NCBI RefSeq assembly: GCF_022748595.1 | Contig: NZ_JALDSX010000001.1 | Coordinates: 121,598-185,597 of the forward strand | Reading direction: 5' to 3' | DNA: 64,000 nucleotides | Source of the DNA: Brevibacterium sp. ZH18 | GTDB taxonomy: Bacteria > Actinomycetota > Actinomycetes > Actinomycetales > Brevibacteriaceae | In this document: piece by piece, positions 26,345 to 34,418 of the stretch | Layout of the letters: every line of letters starts with the position of its first letter | Position numbering within the stretch: the first letter of the stretch is position 1 | Position numbers and translations under genes: made by a program | Notes under the pieces: generated by a model | What the model was told of the DNA's origin: nothing | Seen by the model: only the letters and a program-made list of their open reading frames with translations | The model's database searches: none

Positions 26345-27094
26345 ATGAGAGATGAATCACTGCCGTTGGTGTCCGTACGGAATGTCGAGAAGCACTACGG
26401 TGACTTTCACGCTCTGAAGAACATCAACCTCGATATCCAAGAGCGCGAAGTCGTCGTCGTCATCGGTCCGTCCGGTTCCGGCAAATCGACCCTGTGCCGA
26501 ACCATCAACCGCCTCGAGACCATCACCTCGGGCACGATCACGATCGACGGCAAGGTACTGCCTGCCGAGGGCGCTGCGCTGGCTCAGCTTCGCTCGGACG
26601 TCGGCATGGTCTTCCAGGCGTTCAACCTGTTCGCCCACAAGACGATCCTCGAGAATGTCACGCTCGGGCCGATCAAGGTCCGCAAACTGTCCAAGGCCGA
26701 GGCTGAGAAGCAGGCGATGGCGCTGCTCGAACGCGTGGGCGTGGCCCATCAGGCCGACAAGTATCCTGCCCAGCTCTCGGGCGGTCAGCAGCAGCGTGTG
26801 GCCATCGCACGGGCGCTGGCGATGAAGCCTAAGGTGATGCTCTTCGACGAGCCCACCTCGGCGCTCGACCCCGAGATGATCAACGAGGTCCTCGACGTCA
26901 TGGTCGGACTGGCCAAGGAGGGCATGACCATGGTCGTGGTCACCCACGAGATGGGCTTCGCTCGCAAAGCGGCTCACCGCGTCGTCTTCATGGCCGACGG
27001 TGAGATCGTCGAAGTCGCCGAGCCCGAGGAGTTCTTCAACAATCCGCAGACTCCGCGGGCCAAGGACTTCCTGTCCAAGATCCTCACCCACTGA
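26345..27094 (+). CDS. gluA: Glutamate-type ABC transporter ATPase
   Basis: A 249-residue polar amino acid ABC ATPase. Walker [19 protein letters not shown], signature [15 protein letters not shown], Walker [17 protein letters not shown] and the switch His in VVTHEMGF are all intact. ATG 26345 was chosen because conserved sequence ([12 protein letters not shown]) begins soon after. It leads a four-gene order ATPase, binding protein, two permeases, as in gluABCD of corynebacteria. Substrate is inferred from that order. Confidence 0.9.
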   Translation: MRDESLPLVSVRNVEKHYGDFHALKNINLDIQEREVVVVIGPSGSGKSTLCRTINRLETITSGTITIDGKVLPAEGAALAQLRSDVGMVFQAFNLFAHKTILENVTLGPIKVRKLSKAEAEKQAMALLERVGVAHQADKYPAQLSGGQQQRVAIARALAMKPKVMLFDEPTSALDPEMINEVLDVMVGLAKEGMTMVVVTHEMGFARKAAHRVVFMADGEIVEVAEPEEFFNNPQTPRAKDFLSKILTH

Positions 27095-27164
27095 AGCAGC
27101 CACGCGCTGTTTCCTCCAGCACCACTCTGCCCACATTTCAGCACCACTCTCACAAGGAGAAGCA

Positions 27165-28061
27165 ATGAAGAACCTCAAACTCTCAATCGCCTCGGTCGCG
27201 ATCGGCATGCTCGCACTCAGCGGCTGCGGCCAGGGCGGCACCCCCGATGCCCCAGCCGAAGGCGGCGACTCGAAAGCCGCGCCGGAATACACGGTCAACG
27301 ACAAGGCCGATGTCTCTGACTCGAAGACACTGAAGGCCGCCAAGGACGCCGGCGAACTGACCATCGGTGTGAAGAAGGACCAGCCGGGCCTCGGTAACGT
27401 CAAGGCCGGCTCCGACCAACCTGAGGGCTTCGACATCGAGATCGCGAAGATGGTCGCGGCTCAGCTCGGCTTCAAGCCGGACCAGATCAAGTACACAGAG
27501 ACCGTCTCCGCCAACCGTGAGCCGTTCCTGCAGCAGGGCACCGTCGACATGGTCGTGGCCACCTACACGATCAATGACGAGCGCAAGAAAGTCGTCGACT
27601 TCGCGGGACCGTACTACGTCGCCGGCCAGGACCTTCTGGTGGCTGAGGACTCCGATATCGCCGGGCCCGAAGACCTCAAGGGCAAGAAGGTCTGCTCGGT
27701 CGACGGTTCGACTCCCGCGCAGAACATCAAAGAGAAGTACAAGGACGCCGAACTCGTCACCTATGACGCGTACTCGAAGTGCGTGACTGATCTCCAGTCG
27801 GGATCTGTCGACGCCGTGACCACCGATGATGCGATCCTGCGTGGCTACGCCAAGCAGTACGAGGGCGAGTTCAAGGTCGTCGGCAAGCCCTTCACCGAAG
27901 AGCCCTACGGCGTCGGACTGCCCAAGGGCGACAAGGCCATGCGCGACGCGGTCAACGATGCGCTGCAGGAGGGCATGGACGACGGCGACTGGAAGAAGGC
28001 GTTCGAATACACTCTCGGTTCGACCGATGGCGTCGACATGCCTGAGATCGACCGTTACTGA
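27165..28061 (+). CDS. gluB: Glutamate-type ABC transporter binding lipoprotein
   Basis: A 298-residue family 3 solute-binding protein. The signal peptide ends with the lipobox LSGC (MLALSGCGQGG). The mature part shows GELTIGVKKDQPGLG, GFDIEIAKMVAAQLG, NREPFLQQGTVDMVVATYTI and the Cys-containing VCSVDGSTPAQNI. AAGGAGAAGCA precedes ATG 27165. It lies 70 bp after gluA and before a strong hairpin that may raise its mRNA level over the permeases. Confidence 0.92.
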   Translation: MKNLKLSIASVAIGMLALSGCGQGGTPDAPAEGGDSKAAPEYTVNDKADVSDSKTLKAAKDAGELTIGVKKDQPGLGNVKAGSDQPEGFDIEIAKMVAAQLGFKPDQIKYTETVSANREPFLQQGTVDMVVATYTINDERKKVVDFAGPYYVAGQDLLVAEDSDIAGPEDLKGKKVCSVDGSTPAQNIKEKYKDAELVTYDAYSKCVTDLQSGSVDAVTTDDAILRGYAKQYEGEFKVVGKPFTEEPYGVGLPKGDKAMRDAVNDALQEGMDDGDWKKAFEYTLGSTDGVDMPEIDRY

Positions 28062-28080
28062 CACGTCCGCGAACTGACAT

Positions 28081-28112
28081 GATGCGAGGGCGCCGTCAGG
28101 TGCCCTCGCATC
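28081..28112 (+). terminator. Intercistronic hairpin between gluB and gluC
   Basis: A 14-bp stem (GATGCGAGGGCGCC with GGTGCCCTCGCATC, one G-T pair) and loop GTCA, with no T-tract. In ABC operons such hairpins after the binding-protein gene usually stabilise its transcript or weaken readthrough, giving excess binding protein. That role is inferred. Confidence 0.7.
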
Positions 28113-28128
28113 GATTAAGGAATCCGGA

Positions 28129-28791
28129 ATGGATTTTCTGCAGCTGATCGAAATGTTCCTCTCGGGCATCTGGGGGACGGTCAAGCTCTTCCTCATCGCC
28201 CTCGTCGGCTCACTCCTGCTCGGCACCGTGCTGGCAGGTATGCGGGTGTCTCCGACGCCCGTACTGCGCATCGCCGCGTCGACCTACATCAACATCGTCA
28301 GGAACACTCCGCTGACCCTGGTCATGTTCTTCTGTGCCTTCGGACTGCCGTTCCTCGACATCCGCTTCGGATCGACGAGCTCCTTCAACTCGTTCATCTA
28401 CGCGACGATCGCGCTGACCGCCTACACCGCCTGCTTCGTGGCTGAGACGCTCAAGTCGGGAATCTCGACGATTCCCGTCGGCCAGGCTGAAGCCGCACGG
28501 GCAGTCGGACTCACGTTCGGTCAGACTCTGGGGCAGGTGGTCCTGCCGCAGGCATTCCGCACGGTGATCCCGCCGATGGGCAGCGTCATCATCGCGATGC
28601 TCAAGAACACGTCAATCGCCTCGGCGTTCAACAACCGGGAGCTCATCTCCGCCATGCGCAATGCCATCGAGGTGCGCGGCGACCTCGTCATCCCGCTGCT
28701 GTTCGGCACTGCATTGGCCTACCTGATCCTGGCGCTGATCCTCGGTCGCGTCTTCGCCTACCTCGAAAAGAAGCTGGTGATCCTGCGATGA
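28129..28791 (+). CDS. gluC: Glutamate-type ABC transporter permease 1
   Basis: A 220-residue HisMQ-type permease with about five helices. The EAA loop is GQAEAARAVGLTFGQTLGQVVLPQAFR. YINIVRNTPLTLVMFF is the typical N-terminal HisM motif. It overlaps gluD by 4 bases (ATGA), indicating coupled synthesis of the two subunits. Confidence 0.92.
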   Translation: MDFLQLIEMFLSGIWGTVKLFLIALVGSLLLGTVLAGMRVSPTPVLRIAASTYINIVRNTPLTLVMFFCAFGLPFLDIRFGSTSSFNSFIYATIALTAYTACFVAETLKSGISTIPVGQAEAARAVGLTFGQTLGQVVLPQAFRTVIPPMGSVIIAMLKNTSIASAFNNRELISAMRNAIEVRGDLVIPLLFGTALAYLILALILGRVFAYLEKKLVILR

Positions 28792-29630
28792 GCGCTCCGA
28801 CTCAGGTCCTCTTCGACGAGCCCGGGCCCAAGGCCCGCCGCAACAACGTCATCCTCTCGATCGTCTCCGCCATCGTGCTGGCCGGCATCATCGTCTTCGT
28901 CGTCTGGAAGTTCGCAGACGCGGGGCAGCTCGAGCCCGCGAAATGGTATCCATTCACGTTCTCGCAGATCCAGGTGGTGCTGCTCCAGGGCATGCTCGCC
29001 ACGCTCAAGGTCGCCGTCGTGGCCTCGGTTCTTGCGCTCATCGTGGGCGTGGTCTTCGCACTGATGCGGCTCTCGGGTTCGAAGTTCGTCTCCGTGCCGG
29101 GCACCATCATCCTCGAATTCTTCCGCGGCGTGCCGGTGCTGCTGCTCATCTTCGCGATGTTCCTCATCTTCGGCAACGCCATCGGCTCGTTCTGGTCGGT
29201 CGTCGTCGGTCTCACCCTCTACAACGGAATGGTCCTGGCCGAGATCATCAGGGCAGGCATCCTGGCAGTTCCGAAAGGGCAGAAGGAAGCCGCCATGGCG
29301 ATCGGCCTGCGCCCGGGCCAGGTGATGAGCCTGGTGCTGATGCCGCAGGCGCTGCGTGCGATGATGCCGACGATCATCGCTCAGATCGTGGTTCTGCTCA
29401 AGGACTCAGCCCTGGGCTTCATCGTCACCTACCAGGACCTGCTGTACCAGGTGAACCTCATCGGACGCGAGTACAACAACCTGCTGCCCACGTTCCTCGT
29501 CGGTGCCGTGCTGTTCATCATCATCAACATGCTGGTCGCCGGGTTGGCTCGCTGGCTCGAGAAGCGACTTCAGCGCAAGACCACAGCTCCGATCGATGCT
29601 GAGGGCCTGTCTGCTAAGACAGGCACCTGA
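28788..29630 (+). CDS. gluD: Glutamate-type ABC transporter permease 2
   Basis: A 280-residue HisMQ-type permease with an extra N-terminal cytoplasmic part and about five helices in the core. It has ILEFFRGVPVLLLIFAMF and the EAA loop GQKEAAMAIGLRPGQVMSLVLMPQALR. It pairs with gluC to form the membrane channel. A perfect 13-bp-stem terminator lies 25 bp after the stop and ends the operon. Confidence 0.92.
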   Translation: MSAPTQVLFDEPGPKARRNNVILSIVSAIVLAGIIVFVVWKFADAGQLEPAKWYPFTFSQIQVVLLQGMLATLKVAVVASVLALIVGVVFALMRLSGSKFVSVPGTIILEFFRGVPVLLLIFAMFLIFGNAIGSFWSVVVGLTLYNGMVLAEIIRAGILAVPKGQKEAAMAIGLRPGQVMSLVLMPQALRAMMPTIIAQIVVLLKDSALGFIVTYQDLLYQVNLIGREYNNLLPTFLVGAVLFIIINMLVAGLARWLEKRLQRKTTAPIDAEGLSAKTGT

Positions 29631-29654
29631 GCCGCTCGCTGCTCGACTGTTCAT

Positions 29655-29684
29655 GGGCTGCCCTCCGACTGCGGAGGGCAGCCC
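29655..29684 (+). terminator. Terminator of the gluABCD operon
   Basis: A perfect 13-bp stem (GGGCTGCCCTCCG, loop ACTG, complement), followed by TCACTCTGTCCT. The rest of the gap up to 29928 shows no gene. Confidence 0.8.
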
Positions 29685-29928
29685 TCACTCTGTCCTGGCA
29701 CCAAGCGCTCCTGTTGTCGGCGGTCCGCCGGACGAACGCCTGCTTGAGCGGTGCAGGGTGGCGCGTCTCCGTAGCACCGAACTCGGCGCAAGGGTATCGT
29801 GGCGAGCACAAGATGTTCCCTCGCGGAGTCGTCTCGTTGACATCGCTGTCGATACCGCTTGGCCTCGGAGCCGATTGCTCCACCGATTGAAGATTCCGCG
29901 CTCTTATGCCGGTGACAAGGAGTCGCAC

Positions 29929-30246
29929 ATGCAACCCGAACTCAGTTCCACCCCGGTCACAGTGGTCGACAATGTCGGCCGCGAGCGGTTTGAGATCTAC
30001 ACAGCCGAGGATCCTGCTTCTTTCGTCGGTTTCCTCGCGTATCAGACGTTGGACGGGAATACGCTCGAACTCCAACACACGATCATCTCCGAAGGGTTCT
30101 CGCGCCGCGGGTTCGCGCGGACGCTCGTGACGAACGTCCTCGACCGCATGCGATCCGAAGGCAGGAAGGTCGTGCCGACCTGCAGCTACGTCCAGGACTT
30201 CCTCCAGCGGTTCCCTCAGTACGCCGACCTCGTGTACGAGGTTTGA
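29929..30246 (+). CDS. YidJ-like GNAT N-acetyltransferase
   Basis: A 105-residue single-domain protein of the small GNAT class (PF14542 type). It has FEIYTAEDPASFVGFLAYQ, LQHTIISEGFSRRGFARTLV (acetyl-CoA loop) and the C-terminal VPTCSYVQDFLQRFP, all typical of the family. CAAGGAG precedes ATG 29929. Its stop overlaps the first TTG of the following gluQ gene within a 9-bp tandem repeat. The acetyl acceptor is unknown. Confidence 0.88.
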   Translation: MQPELSSTPVTVVDNVGRERFEIYTAEDPASFVGFLAYQTLDGNTLELQHTIISEGFSRRGFARTLVTNVLDRMRSEGRKVVPTCSYVQDFLQRFPQYADLVYEV

Positions 30247-30266
30247 ACAGTTTGAACAGTTTGAAC
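30242..30266 (+). repeat. 9-bp tandem repeat at the GNAT/gluQ junction
   Basis: tttgaacag is present at 30242-30250 and 30251-30259, and tttgaac at 30260-30266. The array holds the GNAT stop and three in-frame TTG codons that can all start gluQ. Copy number changes keep the frame. Confidence 0.85.
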
Positions 30267-31205
30267 CTGCAGGCCCGTGCTGCCGGACGATTTGCTCCCA
30301 GTCCCAGCGGGGACCTGCACATCGGCAACATCCGATCTGGACTGCTCGCCTATGTCCGTGCCCGCCAGACAGGACGTCGATTCCTCTGGCGAGTCGAGGA
30401 CCTCGACCGGGTCAGTCCAGGTGCGGCTGAATCCCAGCTCGCCGTCTTCGCGGAACTCGGCGTCACCCCGGATGAGGCGCCGCTTATCCAGTCGGATCGG
30501 CTCGACATCTACGCCGAGGCGATCACGTCATTGCAGCACTGCGGGCTGGTCTACGAATGCTACTGCTCGCGCAAGGACATCCAACAGGCCCCATCCGCAC
30601 CCCATGCCCCACCCGGGGCATATCCGGGAACCTGCCGCAGCCTCGGCGAGGTTGAGCGGGAACGGCAACGGGATCGCCTGGCCGCTGACGGGCGCAGCCC
30701 GGCTCTGCGGCTGCGGACCGAGAATTCTCCGGTCACCGTCCATGACGAACTGCTCGGTGACATCACAGCGCCCACCGACGATCTCGTCCTCCGGCGCGGG
30801 GACGGCGTCTACGCCTATAATCTCATCGTCGTCGTCGATGATGCTGCCAGCGGCGTCGACGAGGTCGTGCGGGGTGACGACCTGGCAACGTCGGCACCCA
30901 GACAGGCTCATCTCGCCAGCCTCCTCGGTCTGCCCGCGACGGGATGGCTGCATGTGCCGCTGGTGCTCAACGAGTCCGGACAGCGTCTGGCCAAACGTGA
31001 CGGTGCAGTTACCTACCAGCAGCTCCAGGCATCGGGTTGGACGAGTGCCGACGTCTTCGCGTGGATGGGGGAGTCGCTCGGCTTCGGGCCGGGGTGGACG
31101 AGTCTCGACGACATGATCGCAGGCATCGATTTCAACCGGATACGGCGTGAGCCGACGGTGTTCACCCCGCCTGTTGAAGCGCCGAGGGTGAGCGGCCTGG
31201 ACTGA
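30243..31205 (+). CDS. gluQ: Glutamyl-Q tRNA(Asp) synthetase
   Basis: A 320-residue class I synthetase-like enzyme that charges glutamate onto queuosine in tRNA-Asp; it lacks the anticodon-binding domain of GltX. The HIGH-like motif is RFAPSPSGDLHIGN, the KMSKS-like motif is RLAKRDG, and the zinc site CYCSR...YPGTCR is kept. No ATG is available: three TTG codons in a 9-bp repeat (30243, 30252, 30261) are the possible starts, so the N-terminus MNSLNSLNLQ is itself repetitive. It is coupled to the GNAT gene by TTGA. Confidence 0.92.
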   Translation: MNSLNSLNLQARAAGRFAPSPSGDLHIGNIRSGLLAYVRARQTGRRFLWRVEDLDRVSPGAAESQLAVFAELGVTPDEAPLIQSDRLDIYAEAITSLQHCGLVYECYCSRKDIQQAPSAPHAPPGAYPGTCRSLGEVERERQRDRLAADGRSPALRLRTENSPVTVHDELLGDITAPTDDLVLRRGDGVYAYNLIVVVDDAASGVDEVVRGDDLATSAPRQAHLASLLGLPATGWLHVPLVLNESGQRLAKRDGAVTYQQLQASGWTSADVFAWMGESLGFGPGWTSLDDMIAGIDFNRIRREPTVFTPPVEAPRVSGLD

Positions 31206-31251
31206 TCTCGGCGCTTCCGCCTTCCCAGTCCCAGTACCCCAGTGTGTGGGC

Positions 31252-32541
31252 TCAGGCTGCTGCGCGGTCCTTGTTCTCGATGACCCAGTCGTAGATCGAT
31301 TCGAAGGTGTCGAGTGTGTACTCGATGTCGTGTTTGGCCACGACGTCGAGAGATGCTTTCGACATCGTGTCGAGGTCGCCGTCCGGCATCGTGGCGATCC
31401 GGGTGAAACGTTCCGCGAGTTCGTCGATGTCGCGGGGTGGGAATAGGAAGCCGTTCACTCCGTCCCGGACGAGGTGGGGAAGCGCGACCGCATCGGCGAG
31501 GACTACGGGCTTCCGTGACGCCAACGCCTCCAGAGTTGCGATCGACTGGAGCTCAGCTGTCGAGGGCATGCAGAAGAACGTGCAGCGCTGATAGGCGTCC
31601 ATGAGCTGCGCGTCGCTGATCTTGCCGAGTACGTGGATGCGATCGGAGATGCCGCGTTCGGCGGCAAGTTCCTTGAGCGGCTCCTCCTGGTCGCCGCCGC
31701 CGACGATGTCGGCTTCGAGTCCCAGGGCCGGATCGGTCTTCGCCACAGCTTCGACGATGTCCGCAGCATGTTTCTCCGATGAGAGGCGACCGACGAAGAG
31801 CACCCGCGGGGGAGTCGTTTCCGCGGTGGGCCGATCTTCGGCCGCGGCCGCTGACCGCGGTGCCGTTGACGGTGGTGCTGTTGATCGTGGTGCCGTGGTT
31901 GCAGGAGCAGCGTCGTCCTCGTCGCGCACGTGGGCGAAGCGCTCGAGGTCGATGCCGCAGGAGACAGCGCGGATGGGTGAGGTGAAGCCGTTCTGGGTCA
32001 GCAGATCTGCTGCCAGCTGGGTCGGCACGGTGATGAAGTCCGCAGACTGGAACTTCCTTCGCAGATCCCACCACGCCGCGGCAGTGCCGCCGTCGAGGAG
32101 TGCCTTGGGCGCCTTGACGTAAGGACGGACATTGTCCGGCATGAAGTGATTGGTCGCCACGACGGGAATCCCACGCCGGTTGGACTCGGAGAATGCGTAG
32201 CGCCCGATGACGAAGTGCGCCTGCGTGTGGACGACATCAGGTTGGAGCGTATCGAGCAGCCGCGAGAGCTCGGGCTTCGTCTCCCACGGCATGCAGATCA
32301 TCCATGTCGGGTGCAGCAGCCACCGATGGGAGGTCAGACGATGCACCGTGACGCCGTCTTCGACGCTCACCGACGCTTTGCCTGTGGCCGACGGGCACGC
32401 CACATGGACGTCATTGCCACGTGCGGCGAGGCCGGCGGCCAGTCGTTCGGCGAATTTCGCAGCACCATTGACTTCGGGCGCGTAGGTCTCCGTCGGGATG
32501 AGGATGCGACGGGGCGGTGTGTCACTGTGAGCGGACAGAAT
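31252..32541 (-). CDS. GT4 family glycosyltransferase, non-canonical start
   Basis: A protein of about 429 residues with the GT-B fold. The N-terminal domain has RILIPTETYAPEVNGAAKFA and DVVHTQAHFVIG. The C-terminal domain has VLFVGRLSSEKHAADIVEA and PSTAELQSIATLEALAS, where E-x7-E binds the sugar nucleotide. The first ATG/GTG/TTG in frame is GTG 32403, which would remove the whole first strand and loop. Just after the upstream stop lie ATT (32541) and CTG (32538), with GAGGAG six bases before ATT. An in-frame Thr/Ala/Pro repeat sits between the two domains. It resembles actinobacterial phosphatidylinositol mannosyl- or other GT4 enzymes; acceptor unknown. Confidence 0.8.
   Translation of the reverse strand: MLSAHSDTPPRRILIPTETYAPEVNGAAKFAERLAAGLAARGNDVHVACPSATGKASVSVEDGVTVHRLTSHRWLLHPTWMICMPWETKPELSRLLDTLQPDVVHTQAHFVIGRYAFSESNRRGIPVVATNHFMPDNVRPYVKAPKALLDGGTAAAWWDLRRKFQSADFITVPTQLAADLLTQNGFTSPIRAVSCGIDLERFAHVRDEDDAAPATTAPRSTAPPSTAPRSAAAAEDRPTAETTPPRVLFVGRLSSEKHAADIVEAVAKTDPALGLEADIVGGGDQEEPLKELAAERGISDRIHVLGKISDAQLMDAYQRCTFFCMPSTAELQSIATLEALASRKPVVLADAVALPHLVRDGVNGFLFPPRDIDELAERFTRIATMPDGDLDTMSKASLDVVAKHDIEYTLDTFESIYDWVIENKDRAAA
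31859..31903 (-). repeat. 15-bp repeat encoding a Thr/Ala/Pro/Ser linker in the GT4 gene
   Basis: Three imperfect 15-bp units at 31859-31873, 31874-31888 and 31889-31903 encode a TAPRSTAPPSTAP-type linker between the two Rossmann-like domains. Most GT4 enzymes lack an insert here. Confidence 0.7.
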
Positions 32542-33453
32542 TCAGCACTCCTCGGTGTCGGTCATCTCGTCTGCGCGACGGGCTACTCGACGCTGGTCTT
32601 CTCGATCTTTGACATCGGGATGATAACGCGACAATACAACGACTCCCAGACACGCGACCAATCCTGTGGCTGTGATCACGATGATGAGCCAGATGGGGGC
32701 CGATGCAGCCTCGCCGAGGACGACTGAGCCGAGGATCACGGCACCGATCGGATCGACGACGGTGAGGCCGGCGATGACCATCTCCGGAGGACCGGCAGCG
32801 TAGGCGTTCTGCACGAACCATGACCCGATGGCAGCGGCCGCAGCGAGTCCGATGATGTTGATCCACGTGACCTCGCCCAGCCCAGCCTGCAGGAACTGAA
32901 CGCTGACGAGGTGGGCGTTCGTGGCCACGCAGGCGAAGAGCAGTCCTGCTGAGGTGATGAGGACGAGCTGCGGGGCATGTCTGAAGAACAGCATGATGAC
33001 GAGGCCGAGCACCACGACGACGCCGGTGATCCAGACGAGCGGCATCGCATCGGCGCCCAGATGGACCTCGGAACGGGCCGTTGTGGCGGAGAGGGCCACG
33101 AAGATGGTGACGCCGACGGTGCACCAGACGACGGATTGGACCAGCCGACGATTGACTTTGAGCCCCCGGTGGCGGATCCCCAGCAGGACGGAGACGATGA
33201 GTGAGAAGGCGCCGATGGGTTGGACGACCATCACCGGTGCCAGTGCCAGGGCGACGAAGTTTCCGGCCGTGCCGAGTCCGAGGATGGTGAGCCCGAGCAG
33301 CCACTTCCGGTTGCTCAGCAACTCTTTGAAGTGAGCCCAGCTGAGCCCGTCATGCGAATCGTCCTGTGAAGTGACCGCTTCGTGCTGGTAGAGAGCTCCG
33401 TAGGCAAGTGCCACCGATGCCAGAAGGGCGAGGGCGATTGCCACTATGGTCAC
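32542..33453 (-). CDS. DMT-superfamily (EamA-like) permease
   Basis: A 303-residue protein with about ten helices and an internally repeated five-helix layout. Examples are ALAPVMVVQPIGAFSLIVSVLLG in the first half and IAGLTVVDPIGAVILGSVVLGEA in the second, the paired xxPxxxxLxxxxxGE signature of the DMT fold. GTG 33453 starts it. Its stop abuts the near-cognate start of the GT4 gene, suggesting an operon with coupled translation. Substrate unknown. Confidence 0.82.
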   Translation of the reverse strand: MTIVAIALALLASVALAYGALYQHEAVTSQDDSHDGLSWAHFKELLSNRKWLLGLTILGLGTAGNFVALALAPVMVVQPIGAFSLIVSVLLGIRHRGLKVNRRLVQSVVWCTVGVTIFVALSATTARSEVHLGADAMPLVWITGVVVVLGLVIMLFFRHAPQLVLITSAGLLFACVATNAHLVSVQFLQAGLGEVTWINIIGLAAAAAIGSWFVQNAYAAGPPEMVIAGLTVVDPIGAVILGSVVLGEAASAPIWLIIVITATGLVACLGVVVLSRYHPDVKDREDQRRVARRADEMTDTEEC

Positions 33454-33721
33454 GTACGCCTCTTCCGCTGCGGGGTCTGTGGAGGATTGTCCTGGTTTCA
33501 GTCGATTTTACAGTGCATGCACCAGGTGAAGTTGCCTGTTGGCTGAGTTTGTCCTGACTGTACGGATTGCCGGGTGCCCGGAGGTGGGGCTAACCCGAAG
33601 CAGGTCATCGTGCCTGCACATTCTCATCGCGAAGAGTGTGAGCTAACGCACTCGATCTCGCTTTGTCCGGACCCCATCTGCTTTGCTAAGCTGTTTCAAC
33701 GTGCGCAGGCAACTGCGCCTT

Positions 33722-33794
33722 TCCTCCGTAGCTCAGTTGGCAGAGCATTCGACTGTTAATCGAAGGGTCGCTGGTTCGAGCCCAGCCGGGGGAG
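33722..33794 (+). tRNA. tRNA-Asn (GTT)
   Basis: A 73-nt tRNA. Acceptor TCCTCCG pairs with CGGGGGA (one T-G pair), discriminator G at 33794. The anticodon loop CTGTTAA gives GTT. The T arm has GGTTCGAGCC. CCA is not encoded. The 268 bp before it (from 33454) show no gene. Confidence 0.95.
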
Positions 33795-33799
33795 CGGCA

Positions 33800-33827
33800 A
33801 AGGCCTCGTCCTGATGGACGGGGCCTT
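33800..33827 (+). terminator. Terminator of tRNA-Asn
   Basis: A 12-bp stem AAGGCCTCGTCC with GGACGGGGCCTT (one T-G pair), loop TGAT, five bases after the tRNA and followed by CGTCAT. Confidence 0.75.
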
Positions 33828-33906
33828 CGTCATATCCGGATCGTTGCAGTTCTGACGTCGCGGGAGCCAAGGGAATACGTGGTGCGCCGACCAGGTTGGT
33901 CAAGAC

Positions 33907-34158
33907 ATGAAGGCATTCGGATTCTTGAGTTTCGGCCATTACGGCTCGGGGGGCGCTCCCGGTGAGTACGGCGCGAAGGAAGCACTGCAGCAGGCGGTGG
34001 AGATCGGTGTCGGTGCCGACGAGATCGGTGTCAACGGCGCCTACTTCCGGGTTCATCACTTCGCTGAGCAGGCGGCTTCGCCGATGCCGCTCCTGTCGGC
34101 GATCGCTGCGAAGACCACGGGAATCGAAGTGGGCACCGGCGTCATCGACATGCGCTAC
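33907..34158 (+). pseudogene. LLM-class flavin monooxygenase, 5' fragment split by insertion
   Basis: The first 84 codons of a luciferase-like monooxygenase (MKAFGFLSFGHYG ... GTGVIDMRY) run up to the core ATGCGCTAC at 34150. The rest of the protein continues, in the correct frame after the same MRY codons, at 43499. Removing 34150-43498 restores one ORF of about 350 residues, the normal family length. The gene is thus cleanly interrupted by the two tandem mobile units. The N-terminal piece alone lacks most of the TIM barrel and cannot be active. Confidence 0.9.
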
Positions 34159-34159
34159 G
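34149..34159. repeat. Left junction core (11-bp direct repeat)
   Basis: CATGCGCTACG at 34149-34159 is repeated exactly at 43498-43508, and its inner 9 bp ATGCGCTAC recur at 38514-38522. It marks the chromosome/unit 1 border and lies in frame in the monooxygenase gene (Met-Arg-Tyr). Confidence 0.88.
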
Positions 34160-34418
34160 CGATGCCCTCCACGCCTCCCGCTCGGAGGAGTTGGACGCCG
34201 CCGTGGCGGCGCACCTGCTCGGGGTCGAGGCGCGTGTGCAGGCGTCGGCGGACGCTCGTGAGCTGGCTGCCCAGGTGCGCCCGCTGGCGATCAACGTCAA
34301 CGACTTGGATCACCGCGCGCGCGCCGGTGAGGCGGTGGCGCTGTCGTCGGAGGTGCCCGAGCTGATCGAGCTGCTGCGCGAGGTCCGCGCCTTGCTCGGG
34401 GATCGGACGGCCGCATGA
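34159..34418 (+). pseudogene. mobC-like relaxosome accessory gene, N-terminus missing
   Basis: The frame is open from the junction (LRDALHASRSEELDAAVAA) to TGA 34418; TTG 34191 could start a 75-residue remnant. Its end, LIELLREVRALLGDRTAA, matches the end of unit 2 MobC (LLREVMESMDAVRAQLGDRTAL), and the PLAINVNDLDHRAR part matches RIGINLNQAVRRG. The ribbon-helix-helix-like N-terminal DNA-binding half found in unit 2 is absent. DNA binding is therefore probably lost. It overlaps the relaxase start by ATGA. Confidence 0.72.

Noticed and set aside
28081..28112. Full terminator inside the glu operon
   Set aside because: The stem is strong but has no T-tract and lies between genes of one transporter, so a stabilising or attenuating hairpin is more likely.
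33722..33794. tRNA-Asn as the integration site of the mobile units
   Set aside because: The units begin about 355 bp downstream inside a protein gene, and no tRNA 3' end duplication is found at the right border.
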